Notes: generated by a model not told the origin, from the letters alone. Shown: positions 1-11,577, counted from the first letter of the stretch. The stretch is DNA of 64,000 nucleotides from Thysanoteuthis rhombus (GCA_963457665.1 OY735212.1:19350247-19414246), one strand, 5' to 3'. A program made the numbers and translations.

Positions 1-470
1 TGTTACCATCCATACATAATCTTATTCACCTTTATCGTAGAAGTTTGCCTCGCACCCCAAATATGATAACTACATAGCAGACGAATCAAAAATGATAGGA
101 AGTTGACGTACTGAATTTCTAACTTCTTGCTGATAATCTGGTTTCCTCGGGAGATTTCTTGCTAACTGCCTTACTCTCTGCTCCTGGAATTTGGTGAGAC
201 ACATGCAAATATTATGCTGCTACTTGTTTGACTTCAAAATTCAATGTATGCATTTCTCACAGCAAATGCCTCTTGCTCTCTCATGTCAAATTGAGAGATT
301 ACCAAAGAAATATTTCGTCATGTCATATTTTAGGTAATCTTTGGTATGACAGGGCCAGAAGACACTTGCCATTTTAAATGGATAAAAGTAGCTACATCTT
401 TTGATGACTGGCTTAAAAAAATAACCAAGAGTGTCTCGATTATATTTCTAAATAAAATGCTATGAGTATA
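1..470. other. Unassigned intronic sequence
   Basis: A+T-rich, no repeat family or open frame recognised. Confidence 0.4.
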
Positions 471-471
471 G

Positions 472-895
472 ATCAGGGGTAGCCAAACTGTGGCTTTTTG
501 ACATTTATTGTGTGGTTTGTGGAAGTATATGTATGTATGAGTACCCACTTAATCAAAATGTAAGTTCAATGTTTATGGTGAGAAAAAATGTTTAACTATA
601 TTGAATTCTAGTACATGATTTAATATTGTTCAAACAGTGAAGATTTTGAAACCATTTAGTATATATTTGTATTTATTGATTATTGTATCTAATACAAATT
701 AACATTAAAAAAAACTATATACATGAATAGATATCATTGATTGCATGTATTTGTAAATATTTACATAAAATTTTTGTCACAAAATGCGTATATAACAATA
801 AAAACGTGTGTGTAAATTTTGTTCATGTCTTATGGCTCACAAACATCTGAAGTTTATCATGTGTGACTCATACATTAAGCAAGTTCAGCCACTCT
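472..895. mobile_element. Degraded hAT-like non-autonomous element (candidate)
   Basis: The left end reads CAGGGGTAGCCAAACTGTGG. The right end, read inverted, is AGAGTGGCTGAACTTGC, a similar GTGGC..AACT terminal pattern typical of hAT ends. The interior is A+T-rich with no open frame. No clear 8-bp target duplication was seen, so boundaries are approximate. Confidence 0.4.
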
Positions 896-942
896 AATAT
901 TTGTACATAAAATGCTATATCTATATATTTCTTTCTTATCTT

Positions 943-966
943 ACATATATATATACACACACACAC
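943..966. repeat. Microsatellite (AT)n(AC)n
   Basis: Short ATATAT run followed by ACACAC. Confidence 0.8.
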
Positions 967-987
967 TTATCTTATGTATATATTCTA

Positions 988-1135
988 TGATAATAATAAT
1001 GATGACAAGATTATAAGTTACATCAATTTATCACCGGATGAATGCAGGAGACACTTATATATGTTGGTATTTATGCATGAAACTTGAGGTTGTGAAATAA
1101 ATATATGTAACATAATCTTACTATTATCATCATAA
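988..1135. mobile_element. Foldback MITE-like element, about 148 bp
   Basis: Arms AATGATGACAAGATTATAAG (left) and, inverted from the right, ATGATAATAGTAAGATTATG are imperfect inverted repeats of about 30 bp. There is no coding capacity. Confidence 0.5.
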
Positions 1136-1233
1136 TAAAAGCTATATCTGTAAGTAAATTGAGGATTCTACTTATATGATTTGCAATCACAAAAAATCGA
1201 ATAAATATATATGTGTGCATGTGTGTACACATG

Positions 1234-1426
1234 TGCACACTTTAGATACTCACATAAAGGCTCCAAAGAGTATAATCATGCGTACTGATCAAGTATTAAT
1301 GCAATAATGAAAATAAAAGCTCTATATAACTGTATAGCTTTTATTTTCATTATTGTCTTAATGTTTGATCAATACATTGTGTAAGTAGACTTTGTGGTGC
1401 TTTTATGTTAGTATTTGAAGTGTGCA
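1234..1426. mobile_element. Foldback element with arms of about 90 bp
   Basis: The two halves are near-complementary. From the left end: GCACACTTTAGATACT, then ACATAAAGGCTCC, then ACTGATCAAGTATTAATGCA and AATGAAAATAAAAGCT. The right end read inverted gives GCACACTTCAAATACT, ACATAAAAGCACC, ATTGATCAAACATTAA and AATGAAAATAAAAGCT. The loop is only a dozen bases or so, so the whole element can form one hairpin. Probably a MITE. Confidence 0.75.
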
Positions 1427-1457
1427 TGCACATATATATATATATATACATATATAT
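1427..1457. repeat. Microsatellite (TA)n
   Basis: CATATATATATATATAT run adjoining the foldback element. Confidence 0.85.
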
Positions 1458-1459
1458 AG

Positions 1460-2650
1460 TCTAGAAAGGTTTACAGCTTCAAACACTAAAGATGTAAAAG
1501 ACTCTTTTTTGAATTTATGTCATTGCAGTCAATTATTTTTCAAATATCTAATAATGCAATTTATATAAGTTTTTCAAAGGGTTTTATGTTTTCAACAGAA
1601 CTAGATATTATGGTACTATTAATTTTTCTTGTTGGGATCATTAGTTGTTTACCATGTAACTGTTTTGGGGATTTCAAAACAGAACAGTTATATCAACATA
1701 TATACACATGTATGTACACTAAATTTTGTTATCAAGATCAAAAAATACTGCTGTCTTTTACACAGGTTTGCTTTTAACTGTTTGAAGGGTTTAATCTTTG
1801 GATATTTCTTTTTTTTCTAGAATGATGCAGAGACAGGTCTGTTATCAATGGGAATGCATACCCTTTTGGTGCCCGGGGATGGGGGAATGTACGTTCCAGA
1901 TAGCCCTCTCCGTACCCACAACTAAGCTACACTTCTCTGTCTGTTATCAACAGGAATGAGTACCCAACAGGGTTTCAAGAATATTTGATAACAAAACATT
2001 TGATGAAAAACTGTTTTTCTGTCCTTCTCCGTTATTATTAAAGCTGCTTCAATTTTTAAAGTAAATTATCATGGGGAGAAAGATTGAGTGACTTTTGAAT
2101 CTAGTCACTCTCCTTTAAGGCCTAGACAAACATTCCCCGGGGCAGAATTGCATGCCTCAAGGGTGTTTTAATTGTTAGAAATACAAATTAATCATTTGAG
2201 ATGTGACCATTGCATCATTGCTTGAGGCTGTCGAATACATTCCTGCTGAAATCATTTTGCCTTTTCCTTCGTCTATTATTGCTTGTAAAACACATATTCT
2301 AACCAAGTTATTCTTTATTTAAAGACTAGTGTCTGCATTTTGTCAGAAATGAAGACTGTTTTAATAATTATAGAGAATTAATGATCAAAAATATAGGATG
2401 AACATTTGTATAGTTTTATTATAACCAGGATGTTTTTCTTGTAATGTACATGCATTTTGTCTGTGTTCAGTATAGAAATCAACTGGCTGGCTATGCACCA
2501 CATGTACAGGCTACACTGATGGAATATTCAACATTTACTCCATATTATCTCTAGATTCTCTTGTTTGTATTCAATATAGAAAGTGAGAAGGATATTTGAT
2601 GAGGGATGTGTTTTGATGATATATAAACTCACAGGATTTATTCATAGCAC
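1460..2650. other. Unassigned intronic sequence with a short internal duplication
   Basis: Two similar segments about 95 bp apart share CTGTTATCAATGGGAATGCA (near 1843) and CTGTTATCAACAGGAATGAG (near 1940). This patch is more G+C-rich than its surroundings. A splice-acceptor-like T-tract precedes it, but no supported exon follows. Confidence 0.4.
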
Positions 2651-2654
2651 TGTT

Positions 2655-3103
2655 TATTAGAAACAGTCAACAAAAACTGATTGCATAGGTTTCTAAAGTA
2701 TTTAGGTTGGTTCAGCTTGATGGTTATCTATATGACATTCAGCCCCACAAATGGAGCTGAAACGCTAATATTATAAAGACAAATATTTACTATTTATTAT
2801 TATATTAATAATAAAAATAAATTTTTGTTTATTGAAAGTTCCCCAACTCAATAGGTTTTTAGTGAGGGGGTTCAGTTTATGATATAGATTTATACTTGAG
2901 TGGTCCCTTAGTTAATGTCTAGCAGTGCTCATGATTTTTTTTTTTAATTCATATTTTCTAAGTGATCACTGACAGACACAAAACAAGAGAAGTAACTAAT
3001 TCATTGATCAAATTTTTTTCCAATTTTCTAATTGAAGACCCCTAACATGGCATGCAGTCAAAAAATGTTTGTCACATGATTGTTTCTATCATGTGACAAG
3101 TAA
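2655..3103 (+). repeat. Repeat A copy 1, full length
   Basis: Starts ATTAGAAACAGTCAAC and carries the family order: GGTTTCT block, GGAGCTGAAA block, ATAGGTTTTTAGTGAGGGGG, GTGATCACTG, AATTCATTGATCAAA and CATGGCATGC. It ends near the GTTTCTAT terminal block. A possible TIR pair is TTAGAAAC(A/T)GTCA at the start and TGA(C/T)(A/T)GTTTCTA at the end. Confidence 0.85.
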
Positions 3104-3231
3104 ATTGCAGCCATTGCAAGAGATGAATAGTGAGGTATCAGTGAAGGAGATGAAAGTAGAAGTTGTCTTCTCTCCTGTCTCTGAGATGGACAAACACAGC
3201 AATAAACATTGTTTCAAATAGTTGAGATTTC

Positions 3232-3296
3232 AAGTCAGCTTGTCCAATTAATAGCAGTCAGCTAGAGTGTAAGATCTGTGATTCGATCCCTCAGAT
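3232..3296 (+). mobile_element. tRNA-like SINE head (candidate)
   Basis: GTGATTCGATCCCTCAG is a good Pol III B box, and an A-box-like TGTCCAATTAATAGCAG lies 35-45 bp upstream. There is no intact tRNA fold, so this is a SINE head rather than a tRNA gene. Confidence 0.45.
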
Positions 3297-3519
3297 TAAA
3301 CTTATAGAGTGTAAAAAAAATCTTCCTCTGAAATATATTTTGGAGTATCTCCTGTATTAAATAACACAGAGATAATTCTTCCAGTCTACAAATTATTTTC
3401 ATGAATTCATTGAGTTTACTTGAAGCAAAGAGCATAATTCCATTTTTAGCTGTGGATTAAAATTGTGGGAGTAAAACTATAATCACTACTTTTACCTGAA
3501 CTCTGGAGATGAGGAATCG

Positions 3520-3695
3520 TGTAGCCAATTATGATTAGTGCCCAACGAACCATTTTTTAAAAAGTTGATATTTTTGTTCATGCAAAGTGTTCAAGCTTCA
3601 AAATGAGAAAATGCCCAAGTATTGTAGCTCTGAAAATTACAAAAATATCAACTTTTTAAAAGTGGTTTATTGGACACTTATCATGTGTGGCTACT
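3520..3695. mobile_element. Foldback MITE with arms of about 60 bp
   Basis: Left arm GTAGCCAATTATGATTAGTG...AAAAAGTTGATATTTTTGT. The right arm read inverted is GTAGCCACACATGATAAGTG...AAAAAGTTGATATTTTTGT. The central 50 bp is unpaired. No coding capacity. Confidence 0.75.
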
Positions 3696-3714
3696 CAGTT
3701 ATTATGATTAATAT

Positions 3715-4003
3715 AGACTGATTTTCTAGGACTAGTGTCCTCATCTTATTTGTTATAGTCATATTGTTTTGGCCAATCATCCTCCAGTCTTCTTAAGGTA
3801 TTTATCATAGTTGGTAATCTTCAATCCACAAGAGTAGATTGTTAAATGGAATGAGAACAAAATCTATCCCTGTAGATTGAATAGAAGATTTGGTTTGAAA
3901 TACCCTTAAGGTTATTAACTATAACAGACACCCGCAGAACACCAGAGGATACAACAACTGGAATGCTTTGACTGTAACAACCAAGATGGAGACACAGTGT
4001 GTA
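3715..4003. mobile_element. Repeat B copy 1, foldback MITE
   Basis: Left end CTAGTGTCCTCATCTTATTT and right end, inverted, GTGTCTCCATCTTGGTTGTT. Interior TCATAGTTGGTAATCTTC recurs inverted as TATAGTTAATAACCTTAA. Same layout as the better preserved copy at 23951-24293. Confidence 0.7.
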
Positions 4004-4144
4004 ATTATAATGACTACTATTTTTCATTGAAGTCAGTTGCATTGAGTTTAAGATAGAAATAGTTGAAATTGGGTTTTTACATATGTATCGTGGACATAGA
4101 ACTTTTAATTTCAAATTGATAATTTTTTTGTTATGGCAACCCAT

Positions 4145-4670
4145 ACCATTATTATCATCTTCATCAGTCTTATAGCCTCCAATGTTGGAAATAGACTTCC
4201 CCCAGGATTTGCCACACTTCTCTATCATGCACGTTGCAGAGCCAATATTTTTGCATATGATCTCTAGGGATCCATGCTGTGAGTCATGATGTCTTGTGTT
4301 TGTCTGCCATTATTGCAATATGACCAACCCATTACCATTTGAATTTTCAAATGGATTCTATGATATCTCAGATTCCTCTTCCCACTCATGTCCTGTGCTG
4401 TCTTGTGATCTCTTCATATGATGTTTAGCACAATTATCTCCTGCACATGTTGCTTAGTTGTCAATTTGAGAGTCAATCCTTTGGTTAGGTTTCACATTTC
4501 AGCTCCATAGGTGACTATCAGGAGGATACATTGGTTGTAGACCCTTCTTTTTAGTACTATTGGGATCCTCTTATTCTTGAAGTTCGTGCTAGCTCTACTG
4601 AAAGCTTTCCAACCTAGTGTGATTCTTCATTCAATTTCTTCTTTCAAAGATTTTTGCAGATTCATTTAGT
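4145..4670 (-). mobile_element. RTE-like LINE 3' end (fragment)
   Basis: On the minus strand it encodes, across several breaks, the C-terminal region of an RTE-like endonuclease/RT protein: RITLGW, KRRVYNQCILL, YGAE, then W.PRDH. It ends in an ATGATGATAATAATGG-type tail at 4145. About 70 bp present in other copies is missing between the PRDH region and the ending. Confidence 0.7.
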
Positions 4671-4679
4671 CAAAATAAC

Positions 4680-5500
4680 GAGTCAAACATTTTTGAACTT
4701 GGGCAATGATCCATCTTTTATTCAACATTTGACTGACAAAGGTTCAAACCGGGGCTTCTGAGGGGAGGTGCTGCATCACAGTGCACTGGGAAAAATCAGT
4801 AGTTCAAAAAAGAAGTGGTTCAACCAAAATTTGACTATTGTGAATTAATATGATAGATGTCTACATACTTATACCAACATATGATTATAGATACTCTCTT
4901 CTTTTTATCAGCACTTGTTCATAACACAAGTTGTCTATTAGTGTAGACAACTTTATCTATAGTACTTTTCATCATCATTCGAAAAGTTGGTTAATTAACA
5001 ATATTCGGTAAAAAGTAACATTAGGAAAAAAATAGTTTCAGAAATTTTTCCCATCTTTTCGAGCGCAAATGCATTAAAAACAAAATTTACCGAGCCAAAA
5101 AAAAAAGTCTCTGTCATGAATTACCATAAAAGAATTCCATATCATAAAGTGTCATCAGCTGACATGGGCAAATTGAAGTCAGTTTTACAGTAATTAACTA
5201 CCAAACAAGAAGAGACAAGGATGTCTGTCATTGATGCTCCTCTGCAAATGTTGGTTCGTCAAGGAAAATTTTTGGAAAAACGCCGTGTAAATAGAATAAG
5301 GAAAATACTAAATTTGATGAAAAATCTACCATGAAAAAAAAAAAAGAACAGCTTGAAATCATTGATGAACTGATAGGAAGTTTCTGTTGATACATTCAAA
5401 TCCAATTCTATGGAAAAAAAACTTTCCAAGTTCTGAGCCTACTTTTAATTTTGTCAGTTACACCTGATGTTCAAAAACCGACCTTAATAATTAGTTTTGT
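4680..5500. other. Unassigned intronic sequence
   Basis: Mostly A+T-rich. GGTTCAAACC near 4742 resembles a Pol III B box but no convincing A box was found. No open frame of interest. Confidence 0.35.
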
Positions 5501-5504
5501 TACA

Positions 5505-5640
5505 TTTTTGTTTATAACTGGTGTTCCTTGTTATAATGTGGTGTTGGGGTCCAAGAAAGCCAGTCAAGTTATAACTGAGGCACACTAAAACTGAGCTATT
5601 TTGGTGCTAGATTAATATTTTAGTTTCCTTCAACTAGTCC
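5505..5640. mobile_element. Repeat G fragment, Tigger-like end (candidate)
   Basis: TTGTTATAATGTGGTGTTGG, TCCAAGAAAGCCAGTCAAGT and GTGCTAGATTAATATTTT resemble parts of the clearer element at 59546-59722. Ends are not defined. Confidence 0.35.
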
Positions 5641-5659
5641 CAGTATAATGCAAATTGTG

Positions 5660-5910
5660 CTTCAACTCATTCAGGCCAGGAGCCCACATATGTTTACTTG
5701 AAATTTCATGACACACATGGATAAAATTCAGTAATATGACAGCCATTTTGAGTAAAAAAATGGGGTCACATGACTGTAATACTTGTATAATTTTGCCATA
5801 AAAGCAATCTATATCTCATAACCTTTGAAATGATGTATGACTTCCAATCAATTATGTTTTTGCTGTCCTTGCTTTATGATCATTAAAAAAAACATATGCT
5901 TGAATAAGTT
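5660..5910 (+). repeat. Repeat J copy 1
   Basis: Shares with 24572-24800 the order CTTCAACTCATTCAGGCC, GAGCCCACATA, TGCCATAAA, TCATAACCTTTGAAATGAT, TATGACTTCC and a final CATTAAAAAAAAC. Class unknown. Confidence 0.6.
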
Positions 5911-6620
5911 AACTAACTGCATTACAATGAGGTGGCCTGTATTATATAAGCCAGCAAAGACTTCCAAAATTATATTCTGCAATGGATAGTTGGCAAACCA
6001 TGAGTAACTTTTGATGAATTGTAATCGTATGTGTGAGTGTCTGGGTGGATGAGGAATCTGGTACATTCTCCTCATTTTTGTTGTTTTTCACAATGTTTCA
6101 GTTGTGTACCCAACAGCCTCCCTTGGTTGTCTGTTTGATTCTGAAAATCTTAGTCTATTTCCAAGAGTGCATTTGCATTCCCTCACATACACATCATGCC
6201 TGGTTTGTGTGTATCTGCATTTTCAGGATTGTCTCCTCTTGACCTCTGCAATGGCATCATGACTTCCTGTTGAGCTTTGCACATGCTCACATCTCTTTGA
6301 CCATTACTGCGGAATTCAAAGTTCATCGCTGGCTCCCTCCTGATCAACAGTTCCCACAAGCTATTAATGACAATACTTGTTCTGCTGATTGAGTTAACTG
6401 AGCATAGTATGTGGGCATATTCCTTCAACCATGATACTAATTAGAAATTTTGTAGGTGTTGCTGACACACCTCAATCATGGAAGAGCTGTCTTTCAGCTC
6501 AACCGATTCTTACTGATCAATATTCAAGTAATGAAGATGAGTCATGTTAAGTTTTGTTCATTAAATATTGATTATTTTCATCGATTGCTGAGTATGTTTT
6601 CCTGAGTTACTTTCAACTAG
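5911..6620. other. Unassigned intronic sequence
   Basis: No repeat family or gene recognised. Short open frames on both strands here show no protein-like features. Confidence 0.35.
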
Positions 6621-6624
6621 AGAC

Positions 6625-6735
6625 TGGGGAGGCTTGGCTCTTTGAAGAGCCTCCTCCAATATTTAGTGAGATCTGTCAGTAGAAATTCAGTTATTGAACT
6701 GCTATTCATAAAGCTTTTTGGGGCTCCCTCACTTA
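6625..6735 (+). repeat. Repeat H copy 1
   Basis: Shares CCAATATTTAGTGAGAT, AGTAGAAAT.CAGT and GCTATTCATAAAG with 52325-52440. A TTTGAAGAGCCTCC segment lies beside it. Class unknown. Confidence 0.5.
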
Positions 6736-6907
6736 GTGTGTATGGGTACTGGTACTGATACACACATACATATTCATACATTTTTGTGCACACTGATGTA
6801 TACATATATATCACCAACACTGTGTTGGACATAGATATTCTCCAAGGTCTTCCAAGTTTTTTGTTTCCAAGCATCATGGTGCCAAAACAATCTGAACTTC
6901 TCCAAAA

Positions 6908-6910
6908 CAT

Positions 6911-6966
<56 letters not shown>
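6908..6966. repeat. Microsatellite (AC)n(AT)n, likely SINE tail
   Basis: ACACACAC followed by about 48 bases of AT. It lies at the 3' end of the minus-strand SINE next to it. Confidence 0.85.
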
Positions 6967-6968
<2 letters not shown>

Positions 6969-7125
6969 TTGTGTCATCCACAGACAGCTATTTCGTTGTA
7001 TTACAACTCTTCAGCGTGGCTATCGACTATCCGTTATCCCATCCAGCACCACAAGGTAGGATCGAAACCTTAGCTTCAGACCCGGAGGCTGGTATCCTCT
7101 CTCTACTCAACTGAACTGGACAGTC
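6967..7125 (-). mobile_element. tRNA-derived SINE
   Basis: On the minus strand the head has an A-box-like GTTCAGTTGAGTAGAGAG (7100-7117) and a near-perfect B box GGTTTCGATCCTACC (7055-7069). About 90 bp of body follows, then a (TA)n tail. There is no complete acceptor stem, so it is not a functional tRNA gene. Confidence 0.7.
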
Positions 7126-7955
7126 AGTAAGGTTAAATTTAGGCAATATATTTATTTATGCATATATTCCCCGTCCACCAGAGTGCTCCATTCCATGTTA
7201 GAAGAGCATTATATATACATAGTAGAATGAGGATTCACTACACAAACACATTTATGTTTCTGCCCTGCTTCTTCAGGCAATTTTAGATTCCTGTTTGGAA
7301 TATGGGGGGGGATATCTACCACTCTTAGTGGAAGGTCCTCCTTTTATTTTATTTTATTCATATTCTGTGTATGTCTGCTGGTGGTTATAAATTACAAACC
7401 AGGGGGTATGGTGTGAATGTTTACATTATCACTAAGTGGTTGTTTCAATCAGTTTTTGATGTGTATTCTCTGTGGGAGTGTTTTATTCTTACTTAAATTT
7501 CTTAAATTTATTTCCCCATGCTAAGATCCCATTAATATGACCTTAGTGGGTTATATGATTATCTTGTGTTTGGTCTACTTCCTCATGTCTAAGGTAATTA
7601 CGTTGATTGGATAGTTCTTTGAGGTGGCTTCGTGAATAAGATATCTACGTTATTATTAGTATATCTTTATGTAGGTTATTGAGTTAGGTCTGTTAACAGA
7701 AATTTTGAGCTGTGCCTACATTTTAATGCTATTTTGTTTTTTCTCTTTAATAAACCTGTTTTATGTTTTTTGTATTTTTTTAGAAAAAGTAAGGTTTTCA
7801 AATTTCTCATTTAAGCATAGGCAGCATGGAGTTTTCAATATTTTTGCACAAGTACATTCGTTTTAATATTTTCCATTTTGCAGTTGGTTTAAAGTTATCA
7901 CTCAGTATATTAGCATTCCTAATTAAAGTAAATTATGAATTACCACCACCCACAT
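7126..7955. other. Unassigned intronic sequence
   Basis: Contains a G8 run near 7303 and a short TTTTATTTTATTTTATTCA stretch. No gene or family recognised. Confidence 0.35.
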
Positions 7956-7956
7956 T

Positions 7957-8190
7957 TGCTGTATTGCGGGTGATTAATTATAAAGTTGGAAAAAGGGATG
8001 ATTAATCAATAACATACTTCTCTCACCTTTTATTGGGCTATGATCACTGAAAAAGGTCTGAAATTTCAAAAAGAAAGTGGGCACAAACTAGTAACTAAGT
8101 TAGCATAAATTTATATAAACTTACATTGCATATTGAACCCTGCCCCTGAAGACATTTTTGGGAGGGGAATTTTCAAAAAATAAATAAACA
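7957..8190 (-). repeat. Repeat A copy 2, truncated
   Basis: Minus-strand copy holding the TGATCA-box half and the blocks CTCTCACCTTTTATTGGG, CAAACTAGTAACTAAG and TAAACTTACATTG. The outer ends are missing. Confidence 0.75.
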
Positions 8191-8305
8191 ATTTCCCTCC
8201 TTTGCTGGGCAAATCTGGATGAATACGTAAATAGATTATGTCAGAACAAATGAATAACCTAAATCTAGTAACAGTGTTTAAAATGGTCTGTTGTGGGTAG
8301 TGGTG

Positions 8306-8308
8306 ATT

Positions 8309-8346
<38 letters not shown>

Positions 8347-8363
8347 TGTGTGTGTGTGTGTTT
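8306..8363. repeat. Compound microsatellite (TA)n(GA)n(TG)n
   Basis: Three successive dinucleotide runs. Confidence 0.9.
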
Positions 8364-8547
8364 AAATGCATTATATTAATTTGAAACTATGTTTGAAATG
8401 AATTCCTGTTATGTATCATTTGCCCAAGACAGTATGACTAGAATAAACAATTAAAGAAAATGAGGTTGCTGCAGGAATTGAATGTGATTAAGTAGCCAAT
8501 TCAAAGCAGCATATTTCTCTGAGCTAAACAGCCGCCGGAAATGCAAA

Positions 8548-8690
8548 TGGTAGCTCAATAGTAAGAGCAATGCTATGATGAAGCGGCTACCTTATCAGTC
8601 GTTGGTTTGCTTCAAGCAGCAGTCCCATTTGTTTATTCTATTCATGCTGTCTAAGCCTCATGATATACATTGGGAGATTATTTCTACTTG
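8548..8690 (+). mobile_element. tRNA-derived SINE (degraded)
   Basis: GTAGCTCAATAGTAAGAGC is a textbook tRNA D-arm/A box. TTGGTTTGCTTCAAGC, about 40 bp on, sits where a decayed B box belongs. A body of about 70 bp follows. Confidence 0.55.
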
Positions 8691-9590
8691 AGTTTCAAAT
8701 TAATATAACACATCTATGATATTTCTTTCAGATTATATATCCATTTCCTAATAATATGTATATATTATTGTTGATTTTAGGGGTAGCTTTATGTATGATG
8801 ATTTCAAAAATAGAGCACAAATAGATAAATATTCATAACAATCATTTGAGCAACTGATTATTTCTCAATTCATCCAATTCTTACCAACAGTTAGAAATCT
8901 TTTTCACTACCTTTATTCCAGGATGACAGTTGCTTTTTCGAATATTTGTGTAGGTAGCTTGCAATTGTGTGGGCAGGTGTGCAGTTTGGACGTTTGCTTT
9001 TTCAAATGTTTGTGCAGGTGGGTTGTGACAATGTGGGTAGGTTCCAACGGAAGCCAGGCTATGGGTTTGATGGCATATGCAGCCAGTTTGGTTCTTCTTG
9101 GTATATCTATGTATATATGATTTGGATATTTTGATATATATATATATATATATATGTATACATGATTTGGATATTTTATATATATTTATCATATCCAACA
9201 GCTACATATAATTATGTATATTCAAGCATTCTTCTTTCTATTTATTATTTTGCTATGTGTATATTTCCAACTGCATGCATCTCCCACCACATTGACATCT
9301 ACGTAATAAAGGGAATATTGTGTAATGTAACAGAGAAGGACACACAAAAAATATATATCTTTGCTTTGTAGGAAATATTAAAAACAATACAACAAATCAT
9401 TACAAGAATTGCAAAAGCAATGAATACTATTAGATGAAGGTCATAAAACACTTGTGCCACACCACATTATCTCAACACAAATCAATATCACGAACCAAAT
9501 ATTGCAGCACAGGGTATCATTTTGATATCCTTCAACTCACAAAAAACCTTATTATCCTTCTGTGTTGAGTAATATTATTTTGCAGAGTAT
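8691..9590. other. Unassigned intronic sequence with TA tracts
   Basis: Includes (TA)n at 9134-9156 and the tandem duplication at 8928-9052. No gene recognised. Confidence 0.35.
8928..9052 (+). repeat. Two-unit tandem duplication, period 64
   Basis: TTGCTTTTTCGAATATTTGT (8930) and TTGCTTTTTCAAATGTTTGT (8994), each followed by a GTAGG/GCAGG and GTGTGGGCAGG/ATGTGGGTAGG pattern. Confidence 0.7.
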
Positions 9591-9690
9591 ATTGATACCT
9601 CACTTAACGAAGTCATTCCATTGAACAAAATATCTCATTGGATGAAAATTCGTTCAGTGAATAATTGAACTGTCGGGATTTCAATAATTC
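9588..9690. mobile_element. Possible Tc1/mariner (Tigger-like) end fragment
   Basis: TACCTCACTTAACGAAGTCA and later ATTCGTTCAGTGAATAA recall the TACCTCG..TTAACGAA ends of Tigger-like elements. Only one end was seen. Confidence 0.3.
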
Positions 9691-9699
9691 ATCCTGAAT

Positions 9700-11130
9700 A
9701 AAAAATATGGGATCCCCAAACCCTTAATAATTACCCAGTAAATAATGTATAATTACTTTCTAAGTGATATAAAAATGCTAATAAATATGTTACCTTGATT
9801 TTTTAGAACATCTTTCTTCTTTAGAATTGTGGAAATGTTGCTCAAAGCCATGCTGTAATCCTTGTCTAGTTCTGTTGTAGAGTTTATGCACAATTTCCTG
9901 TTAAATTTTGATTGTTATTGTCTTTATGGACCTCTTTGGTTAACCGCATACAGAAGAAAATCTCTTAAGATTCATGATTTAATAATCATTGCAAAAAAAA
10001 TGATGCAAGATAATGGCATAGTTTTGAAAGGGAAGCAACTGGTTGGCTATGCTCAATGGCATGAGACTATACGTGCGTCTTCTTTGTTAATGGTTTCAGG
10101 CTCACATCGTCATTTCCTTGGTAATAGATTTAACGTTGGTAATTGCAGACCTCTTGCTAAATGAAATCTTGCAGGGTTTGTTTTTTTCTAACTAACTGAA
10201 AATATTTCCTGAGATTTTTTTTGGTAATTGGGACGTCTCGCTTCATTATAAGACTCCTTTGCTATAGGAGATACTACTGCATTGGAGAGAAAAGAGAAGT
10301 AAGATCAGGAAAAGTGGTATATTTGCATGTTTGCCATGTGAGACAGAAGGGAATTCTTTGATCTTTCCTGAACCTCAGTGTGGTAGAATCTTTTTTGACA
10401 TGTCCAACAAAGATATCTACAAAATTCTGCATGATTAAAGGTTTCCAACAGAAATGTATATGCTCTTACCCACGAAGGAAAGGGAAAACAAAAGGACATA
10501 TTCAGAATATATCCAAGCAGCAACCCTGTAACCAGCAAATAATAATGATACTATCTTTTTTTATTGGTACATTATGTTGGGTTCACAGAAAACAATTATA
10601 TTTCACCATTATCCTATATTGACAAGAACTTTCAAATCCCCAAACCCTCAGTGAGAACGCCTGATCGTAAATGCCACATTTGCACCTGCTTCTCCCAAGT
10701 GGATGCCAATACATATTTAATTTGTTATTTGCACATATAGGTTATTACCCTAAAGTCAATTAAACACATTCATGATAAAAACATTGAGAGTGTGGTTTCA
10801 AAACACCACAAATATGATGATGAATATATTGATAGGATGAAAAATTTAAATCTAGAATTTGATTTTTAATTCAGTCAAATACATCTATTATTTAAACTGC
10901 ACTTATCGTCTTTCCGAACCACACTTTTAAATAATTCATTTTGGAAAAAGCTTTCAATCTTTATGTTTGTATGACATTCTATTTCAGATGTTCAAAATTT
11001 CCTCCTAGATGTAATTTGTATCATTGAGAGACTGTATTGCAAACAATTATGAATTAGTTGATCATTATTATTTATAAAAAGGTTGAATTAACACTCAAAT
11101 TATGATATCTGCTACCAACAAAGTAAATAT
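9700..11130. other. Unassigned intronic sequence
   Basis: A 100-codon open frame at 9862-10164 (+) has no recognisable domain, no splice context and no repeat support, and I treat it as chance. Confidence 0.4.
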
Positions 11131-11133
11131 ACC

Positions 11134-11450
11134 AAGAAACCTTCAACCAAACTGTCATCAAAACTTTCTTCAGTTTTTAATTGGTTCTGGCTGGCTGTCT
11201 ATCTATCTGTTGTGTCTGCAAACTGCACCAATGCAGTTAGGGGGCTGAAGATTTAAACATCTACACCTTATTATGTCTAGAAAAAAAGTATTTTTTATTT
11301 TTTAAAAGTTGCCCCTAAAAAGAGGTTTTCAAGGGAGGAGGACAATTTGCAATATGAACTCATGCTAAATTGGTTCCTTACTCTGTCTTTGGCAGCATTG
11401 AAGCTTGCTTCTGAAAATTTAGATGTTTTAGTGATTACTAACCAACCAAA
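11134..11450 (+). repeat. Repeat A copy 3, 3'-truncated
   Basis: Starts AGAAACCTTCAACCAAACTG and runs through the CTATCTATCTG, GGGGGCTGAAGATTT and GGCAGCATTGAAGCTTG blocks. It stops before the TGATCA-box half. Confidence 0.85.
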
Positions 11451-11527
11451 GATATATTTGAATTTCTAAATATGATTCCTAAAGAAAAGAGTGCAATACG
11501 TTACTAACAAATACATGATAGGCCTTC

Positions 11528-11528
<1 letters not shown>

Positions 11529-11572
<44 letters not shown>

Positions 11573-11577
11573 AAGAG
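11529..11577. repeat. Microsatellite (TA)n(GA)n
   Basis: About 34 bases of TA followed by GAGAGAGAAAGAGAGG. Confidence 0.9.

Noticed and set aside
1821-1925. Possible exon after a T-rich tract ending in TAG
   Set aside because: No good donor or matching phase, a stop after about 34 codons, and the segment looks internally duplicated.
9862-10164. 100-codon plus-strand open frame
   Set aside because: No recognisable domain, no splice signals that fit, and composition like its intronic surroundings.
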